Origin: Pseudomonas campi
GTDB taxonomy: Bacteria > Pseudomonadota > Gammaproteobacteria > Pseudomonadales > Pseudomonadaceae
Direction: 5' to 3'
DNA length: 64,000 bases
NCBI RefSeq assembly: GCF_013200955.2
Contig: NZ_CP053697.2
Span: 2,666,001-2,730,000, forward strand
Under the pieces are notes generated by a model. The model had not been told where the DNA came from and made no database searches. It was given only the letters and a program-made list of their open reading frames with translations. A program made the position numbers and the translations under genes. Numbering within the stretch: the stretch's first letter is position 1; every line of letters begins with the position of its first letter. Positions 17,854-26,128 of this stretch are shown one piece after another.

Positions 17854-18119
17854 GGGTCTGTTGCCGTTTCGTTCGCGAGCCGCGTTGCTGCGCAAAATCG
17901 CGCCAGGCTAGGCGTGGGACGCAGGCAATGGTCATTCCCTTAGCAAGTCCCGCAACGACGCATGGCGCGATTTTGCGCGCAACCCGCAGGGACGGGCCCG
18001 TTTTTGCGCGGAACGTCGTTACTCGACGGCTCATTTGGACGACCAAACCTCGCGTCTCGCGCCTAGCTCCGCGCAAAAACGGGCTCCGTCGCGGCCGTGA
18101 ACGAAACGGCAACAGACCC
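17854..18119. mobile_element. 266-bp foldback element with 21-bp perfect inverted ends
   Basis: The left end begins GGGTCTGTTGCCGTTTCG and the right end is its exact complement over 21 bases. Inside are two side-by-side hairpins: GCGCAAAATCGCGCCA pairs with TGGCGCGATTTTGCGC, and CCCGTTTTTGCGCGGA pairs with TCCGCGCAAAAACGGG. Flanks are TTA on the left and TAG on the right, or TTAG/CTAG if the ends are one base shorter. There is no coding capacity. A non-autonomous transposon (MITE) is the best explanation. Confidence 0.8.
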
Positions 18120-18240
18120 TAGCAACCTGCCAGCTCGACCGCGGCGCAGTTAAGCAGATTGGCAGCGGCAAAAGCGCCGAGCAGCGCACGCGTGAAGACA
18201 GCGACTAGAAAGTCGGAAACAGGCCGAAAGGTCAGACGGA

Positions 18241-18270
18241 AAAAAGTCGACACGGTCGCAGACCGTGTCG
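18241..18270 (-). terminator. Terminator after DUF1329 paralog 1
   Basis: On the minus strand CGACACGGTC, loop TGC, GACCGTGTCG, then ACTTTTTT. The 10-bp stem is perfect. Confidence 0.85.
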
Positions 18271-18350
18271 CAAATGGCCGCTCGAGCGAGCGGCCGGAGT
18301 AGCACTGGTGCGCGGCGCAGGCTAGGCCTGCGCCGGGGTGCAGGAAAAAC

Positions 18351-19721
18351 TCAGCGGGTACCGCGACGACGCAGGGCGGAAGGCGTGAACTGACTGTCCT
18401 CGGGGACTTTCTGGAAGAAATCGACGGTGCCCGGCTCCTCGCTGTCGAGGTTCTGCACGTGGTAACGGCGCCCCTGCAGGTCGTGGTAGGCCTCCATCGC
18501 CGACCAGGTAGTGGGCAGGTCGTAGTAGTTCTTCAGGTAGGCGATCGACACCCGCCACAGCTCATTGCGCCCGTCGTACTGGTCGACCACCGCGGCCTGC
18601 CAGCTGTCCTCGTCGAGGTACAGGGTGCGTTTCGAGTAGATGTGCCGCGCACCGGACTTCAGCGTGCCCTCGACCACCCAGACCCGGTGCAGCTCGTTGC
18701 GCGTCAGCGCCGGATTGACGTGACCGACCTGCAGCACGTCGCTGTATTTCACCTCCGGGCTGGAGATCTTGTAGTTGTTGTAGGGAATGTAGATTTCCTT
18801 CTTGCCCAGCAACTTCCAGTCATAGCGATCCGGCGCACCGTTGAACATGTCGGTGTCATCGGCGGTACGCAGCCCCTCGGAGGCGGCGATCGGCGTGTCG
18901 TAGGCCAGGTTCGGCGCACGCCGCACACGGCGCTGACCGGCGCTGTAGGCCCAGGCCTGGCGCTGTTCCTTGACCTGATCGAGGGTCTCGTGGACCAGCG
19001 CCGCACCACCGGCCAGGCGCGCCGGGCTCTTGGTGAAGGACAGGTAGTAGAACAGGATGTTGTTCAGGTCGGCGTAGGAACTTTTCGGGTCGTAGTAGCG
19101 GAACAGCGCCTCCTGTTCCGAAACCACCGGCGAATAGGCGCCATTGCGCTGCACCGCCACTTCCGCCGAGCGGCGCACGATATAGCTGCCGCGATAGCGC
19201 ACGATATGGTTCCACAGCGCCTCGACGCCGCTCTGCGGAATCGGGAAGGGAATGCCACCGTAGGCATCGGCAAAACCGTTGCCGCCATCCAGCAGCTTGG
19301 CCGTGGCGGCATTCTTGATGCTGTTGTCGTACACCCACTGCGGCGCCGAGCCGGAACGCCGGGTCGGATAGATCGGCATCTGGAAGCTGTCCGGATAGCT
19401 GTTGAACAGGGCGATCTGCCCTGCCGTCAGCTGATCCTTGTACTGCTCCAGATTGGCCTTGGTGATGGTGAACAGCGGCTGATCATCCGGGAACGGATCG
19501 ACATGGTGCTTGCCCTTGCCCGCATAGCCAGCCGGGGCCTGGGTTATGCCACCGGTCCATTCGGGAATGGTGCCGGCGGCGTTGCCGGCCTTCTCTGCCC
19601 CGAAGGGCGTCAGGCTGGAACCCAGCTTGGCAATATCCTGCGGCGCGACTGCAGCCAGCGCCCCGCCTGCATACAGGGCCAGGGCCACCGCCGCGCCGAT
19701 CAGCGAGCGTGTCTTCAACAT
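18351..19721 (-). CDS. DUF1329 exported protein, paralog 1
   Basis: 456 residues with signal peptide LIGAAVALALYAGGALAA. Mature DUF1329 domain with GTIPEWTGGITQAPAGYAG, HHVDPFPDDQPLFTIT, SGVEALWNHIVRYRGSY and GQRRVRRAPNLAYDTP. It lies 60 bases downstream of the DUF1302 gene, the commonest DUF1329 neighbour, and is probably its operon partner. A DUF1302 outer-membrane protein plus a periplasmic DUF1329 protein suggests uptake or export of a lipid-like compound. Function is inferred from neighbours and family fold only. Confidence 0.92.
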   Translation of the reverse strand: MLKTRSLIGAAVALALYAGGALAAVAPQDIAKLGSSLTPFGAEKAGNAAGTIPEWTGGITQAPAGYAGKGKHHVDPFPDDQPLFTITKANLEQYKDQLTAGQIALFNSYPDSFQMPIYPTRRSGSAPQWVYDNSIKNAATAKLLDGGNGFADAYGGIPFPIPQSGVEALWNHIVRYRGSYIVRRSAEVAVQRNGAYSPVVSEQEALFRYYDPKSSYADLNNILFYYLSFTKSPARLAGGAALVHETLDQVKEQRQAWAYSAGQRRVRRAPNLAYDTPIAASEGLRTADDTDMFNGAPDRYDWKLLGKKEIYIPYNNYKISSPEVKYSDVLQVGHVNPALTRNELHRVWVVEGTLKSGARHIYSKRTLYLDEDSWQAAVVDQYDGRNELWRVSIAYLKNYYDLPTTWSAMEAYHDLQGRRYHVQNLDSEEPGTVDFFQKVPEDSQFTPSALRRRGTR

Positions 19722-19781
19722 TTCAATTCTCCGTTAGCGTGCCAGCGGCCAGGCCGGTAGAGCCTGACCGCCGCAAAGGGG

Positions 19782-21719
19782 TTAGAAGGAATACTTGACG
19801 TTGATCCCGACGTTGTCGCGGTCACGCCCACTGTTGTTCTGCCCGCCGCCGTAGAACTCGGTGTACTGCAGTTCCGCTTCCAGGCTGTTGAGGTAACTGG
19901 CGCTCACGCCGACCGTGTAGGCCATGGCCCCTTCGACGAAGTTGCCGGTCTGGTGCGAGTTGCCCTGGAAGTTGTGCTTGAACACGGCGAAGGGTGACAG
20001 GTTGACCCCGGCATAGACGTCGTTCCAGGTGCCGTACAGGGCCATGGTGTAGCCATAGGCATCTCGGCTGATCTGATCGCCGTCGGCGTAACCGGACACG
20101 TAGGCACCATTGGGCCGCCCGGCGAAACCGCGCTGGGAGCCGTCATAGGCGGTGTAGCTCAGGCTGCTGGCACGGACATGCTCGGAGGCCAGCTCGGCCA
20201 CGCCGAACAGCGAGTCGAAGCTGAGCCCCGCGCCGAAGTTGTAGATGGTGCCCAGCGAAGCGTTGTAGGCCTCGACCCGCTCGTAGTTATGGAAGACCGG
20301 GCTGCGGCACAGCTGCTTGCCGGAGATGGCGGCACAGGCCTGGTCATCCGGCACGCTGGCATCATAGATATCGGTTGCAACCGGGGTGATGCCAAACCCC
20401 TGCACCAGCAGATCACCCAGCAGGTCGTTGGTGGCACTGATGCCGACCGGCAGGTTGGGTCGATAAGCCAGCTCACCAAACACCGACGCTTCGCCGATGG
20501 TGGTATTGAAGCTGAAGCCGTAGACGCGGATATCTTCCACGTATTCGCGGCGGGCGATGGCATTGCTGGCCGCGTCGAGGGTGGCGACCGCCGGGGCGAA
20601 AGGTCCCTGTGCGGAACCCAGGGCAGCCATGTCGACGCCCTGATAGCGGCCCATGTCCACCGCGATCTGCGGCTCCTTGGAGTGGTAATTGATGTAGTAC
20701 AGACCGAACTCGGTGAGGTTCAGCTCCTCGGCCACATAGCGCAGGGCGAAACCGTACTGGCCGTCATTCTTGGCGTTGATGTCGCCGCCGACATTAGCCA
20801 CTTTGAACGTACTGGTATTTGGATCCAGATAGGCATTCGGCCCGAATGGTCCGTTGCCCACCAGGCCGGAAGCGGTCTCTGCCTGGTAAGCGGACATCAC
20901 CGTACCGACCAGCGGGTTCTCATACACGGTGTAGGCGGTGTTGCCGCCCGCGGCGAACAGATCGGTCTCGGAGAAGTAGGTGCCGACCGGGTCGATCGCA
21001 CTCTCCTTCCAGTTCCACTGGTAGAAGGATTCCAGGGACAGGTTGTCGGTCAGGCCGATGTTGAAGTTGAAGGCCTCGACCGGCACCAGCACTTCTTTCA
21101 GCTCCGCCCCCGGCAGGCGGAACTTGGCCGCATCCACCGGGTTGGTGGTGTTGATCCCGCCGCGATAGAAGATGCCCTCGCCCCAGTTGAACACCTGGCT
21201 GCCGACCTTGACGGTCAGTGGCATATCACCCACATCCCAGTTGCCATACACATAGGCATCGAGAATCTGCGCATCGCGCCCGGCCTTGTGCCGGGTCTCG
21301 TCGGTGAAGTGGTTGTTGTTCGGGTAACCCTGGCTGGGCCGGTAGTCGTCGTTGTCGTTGCGCTTGTCCATGATCTGCGTGTCATAGAACGCCGTGCCAC
21401 GCACAAACAGACCGTAGTTCTGGTAGTTGGCTTCCAGCTCGGAGGTGATCTTGAACACCTCGGAAACCAGGCCGGTATCGAAGTTGCGGTTACCGTCGTT
21501 GCCGTTGGTGTCGTCGTTGCTCTTGTCCTGGCCTTGCACCCGGTACAGCTGACCATAGGACAGCGTGGTGTCCAGCGAACCGGTGACTTGGTCGTCGGCA
21601 ACACTGAATTCGACGGCCTGCGCCGGCACTGCCAACAGCAAGGGTAAGAGTCCCGCCAGGGCAAAACCCGCACTGGCGGGCGCCAGGCTCAGTGAAGATT
21701 TGCGCAAAGGCATATCCAT
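19782..21719 (-). CDS. DUF1302 outer-membrane protein (beta-barrel)
   Basis: 645 residues from ATG 21719 with GGAG seven bases ahead; a 34-residue upstream extension is rejected because it hides the signal peptide (FALAGLLPLLLAVPAQA). The mature protein alternates short aromatic strands and polar loops and ends ...DNVGINVKYSF, with the terminal Phe expected of an outer-membrane barrel. DUF1302 regions include TGSLDTTLSYGQLYRVQG, GSQVFNWGEGIFYRGGIN and ELQYTEFYGGGQNN. It probably forms the outer-membrane part of the DUF1329/RND module. AACAAGAACAA lies 20 bases upstream of the start. Confidence 0.9.
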   Translation of the reverse strand: MDMPLRKSSLSLAPASAGFALAGLLPLLLAVPAQAVEFSVADDQVTGSLDTTLSYGQLYRVQGQDKSNDDTNGNDGNRNFDTGLVSEVFKITSELEANYQNYGLFVRGTAFYDTQIMDKRNDNDDYRPSQGYPNNNHFTDETRHKAGRDAQILDAYVYGNWDVGDMPLTVKVGSQVFNWGEGIFYRGGINTTNPVDAAKFRLPGAELKEVLVPVEAFNFNIGLTDNLSLESFYQWNWKESAIDPVGTYFSETDLFAAGGNTAYTVYENPLVGTVMSAYQAETASGLVGNGPFGPNAYLDPNTSTFKVANVGGDINAKNDGQYGFALRYVAEELNLTEFGLYYINYHSKEPQIAVDMGRYQGVDMAALGSAQGPFAPAVATLDAASNAIARREYVEDIRVYGFSFNTTIGEASVFGELAYRPNLPVGISATNDLLGDLLVQGFGITPVATDIYDASVPDDQACAAISGKQLCRSPVFHNYERVEAYNASLGTIYNFGAGLSFDSLFGVAELASEHVRASSLSYTAYDGSQRGFAGRPNGAYVSGYADGDQISRDAYGYTMALYGTWNDVYAGVNLSPFAVFKHNFQGNSHQTGNFVEGAMAYTVGVSASYLNSLEAELQYTEFYGGGQNNSGRDRDNVGINVKYSF

Positions 21720-22158
21720 CTTCGGCTCCAATGGTGTGTTGTTCTTGTTATGGGCAGATGACGCCTGCAGCTGGCGCGCGATAAGCGCTGTGCGTGCAGA
21801 CAAGCGGCATAGCCAATACAAGATCGATACCAGAAGCGCCGAGACCCTCGGTGTTTTTTCCGGCCATGGCGAAGGCTGCAGAAACCCCGAAAAAGCCGAT
21901 CAAAAAATGATCACAACGAAAAAATCAGACGCCTTTGTCCCGATTCGCCCGTGCGTTTGGCGCAATCGAACCTTGAGTAATCGAGGGCTTTTTAAGGCGA
22001 AGGAAAGCCAGTAAAACCGGGCTTCAGAGGGGATAAAACTGATCAGGCGGAAAGGAAACAGAGTGGCGCCAAGCGGTAACAAATAACGCTACCAAGCAAG
22101 CGCTAGGTAACACTCTTTGCGCCCCTTCCCTGCTGGCAGGAAAGGGGCGCAAAAAGCA
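21720..22158. other. Intergenic region upstream of the DUF1302 gene
   Basis: 439 bases without a gene. It holds the DUF1302 leader with an A-rich Crc/Hfq-type motif at 21739-21749 (minus strand), an inverted pair GATC-AAAAAAT-GATC near 21898, and a long hairpin next to the pepN stop at about 22117-22155 (TTTGCGCCCC ... GGGGCGCAAA). That hairpin has no T-run on the outgoing side of either strand, so it is a doubtful terminator. Confidence 0.5.
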
Positions 22159-24828
22159 TCAGGCGAGGCTCTTGCTGACCACCTCGAAGACATCACTGGA
22201 CAGCTCGCCAGAAACCAGGATGCGCTCCAGTTCAGCCTTCATCAGCGCCTGGCGCGAGGCGTCGTACTTGCGCCAGCGCGTCAGCGGACCCAGCTGACGC
22301 GAAGCGATCTGCGGGTTCGAGGCGTTCAGGCTGATCACCTGGTCGGCGAGGAAGCGATAACCGCTGCCGTCGGCCGCATGGAAGTTGATCAGGTTCTGCC
22401 CGGCGAAGGCACCGATCAGCGCACGCACCTTGTTCGGGTTCTTCATGGTGAAGGCCGGGTGCTGCATCAGCGCCTGCACCCGCACCAGGCCACCCGGCAA
22501 GGTACTGGCGGCCTGCACGCTGAACCACTGGTCCATGACCAGGGCGTTGTCCTTGAAGTGCTCGGCGAAGCTCTGCAGCGCCGCGTCGCGCTCACTGGTG
22601 AATGGCGAGTTGACCAGCACGGCCAGGGCAGCAAGGCGCTCGGTCATGTTGTCGCAGACTTCGAACTGCTCCAGGCAGGCCGCCAGCACTTCGGCCTTAC
22701 CGGTCAGCATCAGGTAGGACAGGGCAATGTTCTGCAGGCTGCGGCGGGCGAAATGGCTCGACTCGGCGACATAGGCCGTGCTGCGCGACAGCTCGCGGTT
22801 GACCTGGTAGCGCGCCCACAGCGGCTCGAACAGTGCAGTGGCCAGCGCGCTGCGAGCAAACTCGCGGGCGGCGTGGATGGCGTCGACATCGGCCACTTCG
22901 CTGATTTCGGTGAGGTAGCCCTCACCCGGCAGCGAGAGCATTTCGGCGACCATGGCCTGATCCAGGCTGGCGTTCTCCAGCACGCTGCGCAGCGCACTGA
23001 CCAGGCGCTGATCGAGCACCAGCGCCTCGCCACGCTGATGCTGGCCGATCAGCTCCTGCAGCACCTGCACGGACAGCTGCTGGCCGGCTTCCCAGCGATT
23101 GAAACCGTCGCTGTCGTGCTGCATGAGGAACATCAGCTGGTCGCGGCTGTAGGGGAAGCTCAGTTTGACCGGCGCGCTGAAGCCGCGCAGCAGCGATGGC
23201 AACGGCTTCGCTTCGAGATTGAGGAAGGTGAAGGCTTGCTCGGCTTGGGTCACCTGCAGCACGCGGGAACGGCCGACCGGCTTGTCTTCACCGACCAGCT
23301 GCAACGGCAGCTCGCGGCCCTCGGCATCCAGCAGCGCCAGCTCGACCGGAATCACGAACGGCAGCTTCTCGGCTTGCCCCGGCGTGGCCGGGCAGCTCTG
23401 GCGGAATTGCAGGCGGTAAGTGTTGGCCGCCGCATCGTAGCTTTCGCTGACCTCCAGGCGCGGCGTGCCGGCCTGGGTGTACCAGCGCTTGAACTGGCTC
23501 AGGTCGACGCCGCTGGCGTCTTCCATGGCCTGGACGAAATCATCGCAGGTCACCGCCTGGCCGTCGTGACGCTCGAAGTACAGGTCCGAACCCTTGCGGA
23601 AGGTCTCCGCGCCCAGCAGGGTGTGGATCATGCGCAGCACTTCGGAACCCTTCTCGTAGATGGTCAGGGTGTAGAAGTTGGAGATTTCCATGTACGCATC
23701 CGGGCGCACCGGGTGGGCCATGGGGCCAGCGTCCTCGGCGAACTGGTGGGTGCGCAGGTAAGCCACGTCCTCGATGCGTTTGACCGTGCGCGAGTTCATG
23801 TCGGCGCTGAACTCGCTGTCGCGGAACACGGTGAAGCCTTCCTTGAGCGACAGCTGGAACCAGTCGCGGCAGGTCACCCGATTGCCCGACCAGTTGTGGA
23901 AGTATTCGTGGGCCACCACGGCCTCGACGCGCTGGTGGGCGGCATCGGTCGCGGTCTCGGCGCGGGCCAGTACGCAGCTGGAATTGAAGATGTTGAGGCC
24001 CTTGTTCTCCATGGCGCCCATGTTGAAGTCGTTGACCGCGACGATCATGAAGATGTCCAGGTCGTATTCGCGCCCGTACACCTGCTCGTCCCACGTCATC
24101 GACTTCTTCAGGCTGTCCATGGCGTGCTGCACCTTGTCGATGTTCTCCGGCTCGACATAGATGCGCAGGGTCACTTCGCGGGCACTCATGGTGGTGAAGC
24201 GGTCTTCCACGCACCAGAGGTCGCCGGCAACCAGGGCGAACAGGTAGGCCGGTTTCATGAACGGGTCTTCCCAGGTCGCCCAATGGCGGCCGTCGCCTTC
24301 GCTGCCGGTGGCAATCGGGTTGCCGTTGGAGAGCAGCACTGGGTAGCTGTGCTGCTCGGCACTGACGGTCGTGGTGAACTTGCTCATCACGTCCGGGCGG
24401 TCGAGGTAATAGGTGATCTTGCGAAAGCCCTCGGCCTCACACTGGGTGCAAAACATGCCACTGGACTTGTAGAGGCCTTCCAGCGCGGTGTTGCTTTCCG
24501 GGTGGATGCGCACGCTGCTGTCGATGACGAAGCGTTCCTGGGTCGGCTGCAGGGTCAGGTGGCTGTCGTCCAGCTGGTAGTCGGCGACCGTCAGCTCGCG
24601 GTCGTCCAGGGCCAGGTTCAGCAGTTCCAGCTGCTGACCATCCAGCACCAGCGGCGGCAGCCCCCCCGTGGAATCAGCCGCGCAAGCCGGGTTGCGGCGC
24701 ATCACCAGTTGGGCATGCACCAGGGTGTGATCCTCGTACAGCTCGAAAGTCAGGTGGGTCTCGTCGATCAGGTAGTCGGGGGCCTGATAGTCCTCTAGGT
24801 AGATCATTTTCGGCTGTTCGGTACGCAT
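22159..24828 (-). CDS. pepN: Aminopeptidase N (M1 family zinc metallopeptidase)
   Basis: 889 residues, typical of the bacterial PepN branch. The substrate-recognition motif GAMEN is at 271-275 and the zinc site HEYFH at 307-311, with the third ligand Glu some 20 residues later in the LKEGFTVFRD segment. The C-terminal half is the helical PepN domain. It is a cytoplasmic enzyme removing N-terminal residues from peptides. It starts 15 bases after the DUF2797 gene stop and may be the last gene of the nadK-to-pepN series. Confidence 0.97.
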   Translation of the reverse strand: MRTEQPKMIYLEDYQAPDYLIDETHLTFELYEDHTLVHAQLVMRRNPACAADSTGGLPPLVLDGQQLELLNLALDDRELTVADYQLDDSHLTLQPTQERFVIDSSVRIHPESNTALEGLYKSSGMFCTQCEAEGFRKITYYLDRPDVMSKFTTTVSAEQHSYPVLLSNGNPIATGSEGDGRHWATWEDPFMKPAYLFALVAGDLWCVEDRFTTMSAREVTLRIYVEPENIDKVQHAMDSLKKSMTWDEQVYGREYDLDIFMIVAVNDFNMGAMENKGLNIFNSSCVLARAETATDAAHQRVEAVVAHEYFHNWSGNRVTCRDWFQLSLKEGFTVFRDSEFSADMNSRTVKRIEDVAYLRTHQFAEDAGPMAHPVRPDAYMEISNFYTLTIYEKGSEVLRMIHTLLGAETFRKGSDLYFERHDGQAVTCDDFVQAMEDASGVDLSQFKRWYTQAGTPRLEVSESYDAAANTYRLQFRQSCPATPGQAEKLPFVIPVELALLDAEGRELPLQLVGEDKPVGRSRVLQVTQAEQAFTFLNLEAKPLPSLLRGFSAPVKLSFPYSRDQLMFLMQHDSDGFNRWEAGQQLSVQVLQELIGQHQRGEALVLDQRLVSALRSVLENASLDQAMVAEMLSLPGEGYLTEISEVADVDAIHAAREFARSALATALFEPLWARYQVNRELSRSTAYVAESSHFARRSLQNIALSYLMLTGKAEVLAACLEQFEVCDNMTERLAALAVLVNSPFTSERDAALQSFAEHFKDNALVMDQWFSVQAASTLPGGLVRVQALMQHPAFTMKNPNKVRALIGAFAGQNLINFHAADGSGYRFLADQVISLNASNPQIASRQLGPLTRWRKYDASRQALMKAELERILVSGELSSDVFEVVSKSLA

Positions 24829-24842
24829 CGGCTTGTGGCCTC

Positions 24843-25673
24843 TTATTCGGTGAGTACGGCGACCTGGTAGGCCGTGTATTTGCGCAGGTTGATCACGCCC
24901 GTGTCGAGAATCAGGTACTGGCCCTTGATGCCCTTGAGGATACCCTCCACCACCGGGGTCTTTTCCAGATCATGGCTGGCGACTTTGCTCGGATAGGCAT
25001 CGACCGGGTAGCGAATTTCCAGCACCTCGACATCGCTGACCGGCTGAATCGCCTGCAGGCCGAAGCGCTGCTGCAGGGCAGCGATACCTTCGGCACAACT
25101 ACTCATGAGCTGCTCGCGCACGCCGGCGAGGTCGACCGGCACCGCATCGCCCTTGAGCAAGGCGCGCCAGTTGGTCTTGTCCGCCACCTGGGTGCGCAGC
25201 AGGTCTTCGACGAAACCGGACTGCTGGCGGGTGGCCACGCGGAAGATCGGCAGCGCCTGGCTGGCGCCCTGGTCCAGCCAGCGCGTGGGCAGCTGACTGG
25301 CACGGGTGATGCCGACCTTGATCCCCGAGGAGTTGGCCAGGTAGACCACATGGTCGGTCATGCAGAACTGCTCGCCCCAGCTCGGCTCGCGGCAGGTGCC
25401 GGCGTCGTAGTGGCAGCGCTCGGGGCTCATGATGCAGCTGTCGCACTGCGCCAGCTTGGTGAAACAGGGATAGCAGTAGCCCTGGGCAAAGCTCTTCTTG
25501 GTCTTGCGCCCGCAGTGGCTGCAGTGGATCGCGCCGAGGAACTCCAGGCGGATGCGCTTGCCCAGCAACGGGTTGACCGGCACTTCCTGCTCGTCCAGGC
25601 GGAACGCGTATTGCGCCGTCTCGCCCAAGCGTATGGTCATCTTGCTCAGTGCGCCGCGGCCTAGCTCGTTCAT
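24843..25673 (-). CDS. DUF2797 protein with cysteine zinc-binding motifs
   Basis: 276 residues from ATG 25673 (ribosome site TGGAGA). The N-terminal half carries paired cysteines, CSHCGRK, YCYPCF and CDSCIM followed by CHYDAGTCREPSW, probably zinc sites. A region resembling GIY-YIG or small-molecule-binding folds follows (YLANSSGIKVGITRASQLPTRWLDQGA). The C-terminal region is conserved in DUF2797 (VEGILKGIKGQYLILDTGVINLRKYTAYQV). Function is unknown; nucleic-acid binding is plausible. A foldback repeat ends just one base upstream of its ribosome site. Confidence 0.88.
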   Translation of the reverse strand: MNELGRGALSKMTIRLGETAQYAFRLDEQEVPVNPLLGKRIRLEFLGAIHCSHCGRKTKKSFAQGYCYPCFTKLAQCDSCIMSPERCHYDAGTCREPSWGEQFCMTDHVVYLANSSGIKVGITRASQLPTRWLDQGASQALPIFRVATRQQSGFVEDLLRTQVADKTNWRALLKGDAVPVDLAGVREQLMSSCAEGIAALQQRFGLQAIQPVSDVEVLEIRYPVDAYPSKVASHDLEKTPVVEGILKGIKGQYLILDTGVINLRKYTAYQVAVLTE

Positions 25674-25684
25674 CAAATTCTCCA

Positions 25685-25824
25685 GAGACTGTTCAAGGCC
25701 GTAGCGAGCGCAACGCAGGCAAGGCGAAAACAGGTGAGGAAGCGCAGTTTACGAGCGGTAAATGAGCATTCCGAACCTGTTTTCAACGCAGCATGCGCAA
25801 GCGCAGTAGGCATTGGACAGTCTC
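25685..25824. mobile_element. 140-bp foldback repeat, copy 2
   Basis: Ends GAGACTGTTC and GGACAGTCTC. It is exactly 140 bases, with the shared core GTTTACGAGCGGTAAATGAGCA. The right flank TCA (25825-25827) is the stop codon of the DUF1315 gene; the left flank is CCA, one base off. The variable arms AAAACAGGT and ACCTGTTTT differ from copy 1 but still pair. The whole element lies between two cistrons of one probable operon. Confidence 0.82.
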
Positions 25825-26088
25825 TCAGTGCAGGGTGTCGTTGGATTTGAACAGGATATTGGGGATCGGCGCGGCGTGGGACTGGCATTCCTGCGGGCCC
25901 ATGTAGCCGGTACGCTGCTCTTCGGGCAGGTTCTGCACTTCCCAGGCGATCATCGCCTGCAGCGACAGCTCCTTCTGTTCCTGGGTCAGCTTGCGGCCGT
26001 CCGGCCATTTGCCGATTTCCACCGCCAGTTTCAGGCTCTGGTAGATATCGGGGGTGATGTTTTCAATCATTTCGGCAAACGAGGACAT
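25825..26088 (-). CDS. DUF1315 (YeaC-like) small protein
   Basis: 87 residues from ATG 26088 with TTGGAG ahead. The start MSSFAEMIENITPDIYQSLKLAVEIGKWPDGRKLT and the conserved run QKELSLQAMIAWEVQNLPEEQRTGYM are the DUF1315 pattern. The longer upstream reading overlaps the rhomboid gene and is rejected. It is a cytoplasmic protein of unknown function, cotranscribed with the rhomboid gene 40 bases upstream. Its TGA stop is the target site of foldback copy 2. Confidence 0.88.
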   Translation of the reverse strand: MSSFAEMIENITPDIYQSLKLAVEIGKWPDGRKLTQEQKELSLQAMIAWEVQNLPEEQRTGYMGPQECQSHAAPIPNILFKSNDTLH

Positions 26089-26128
26089 CGCAAACTCCAA
26101 CAGCAGGAGGCTAGAACAGGCAGGCAGT

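Larger units (their letters stand above)
17699..18350. other. 652-base intergenic region between DUF1329 paralogs
   Basis: No gene is seen. It contains a 266-bp foldback element (17854-18119), about 120 bases of unassigned GC-rich sequence, and a terminator hairpin serving DUF1329 paralog 1. A second hairpin (GGCCGCTC, loop GAGC, GAGCGGCC, 18276-18295) lies beside the terminator. The promoter of paralog 2, if it has one, would be between 17699 and 17853, but none is convincing. Confidence 0.6.

Noticed and set aside
22117..22155. Long hairpin after pepN as a terminator
   Set aside because: On both strands the stem is followed by A-rich rather than T-rich sequence, so it does not fit a rho-independent terminator.
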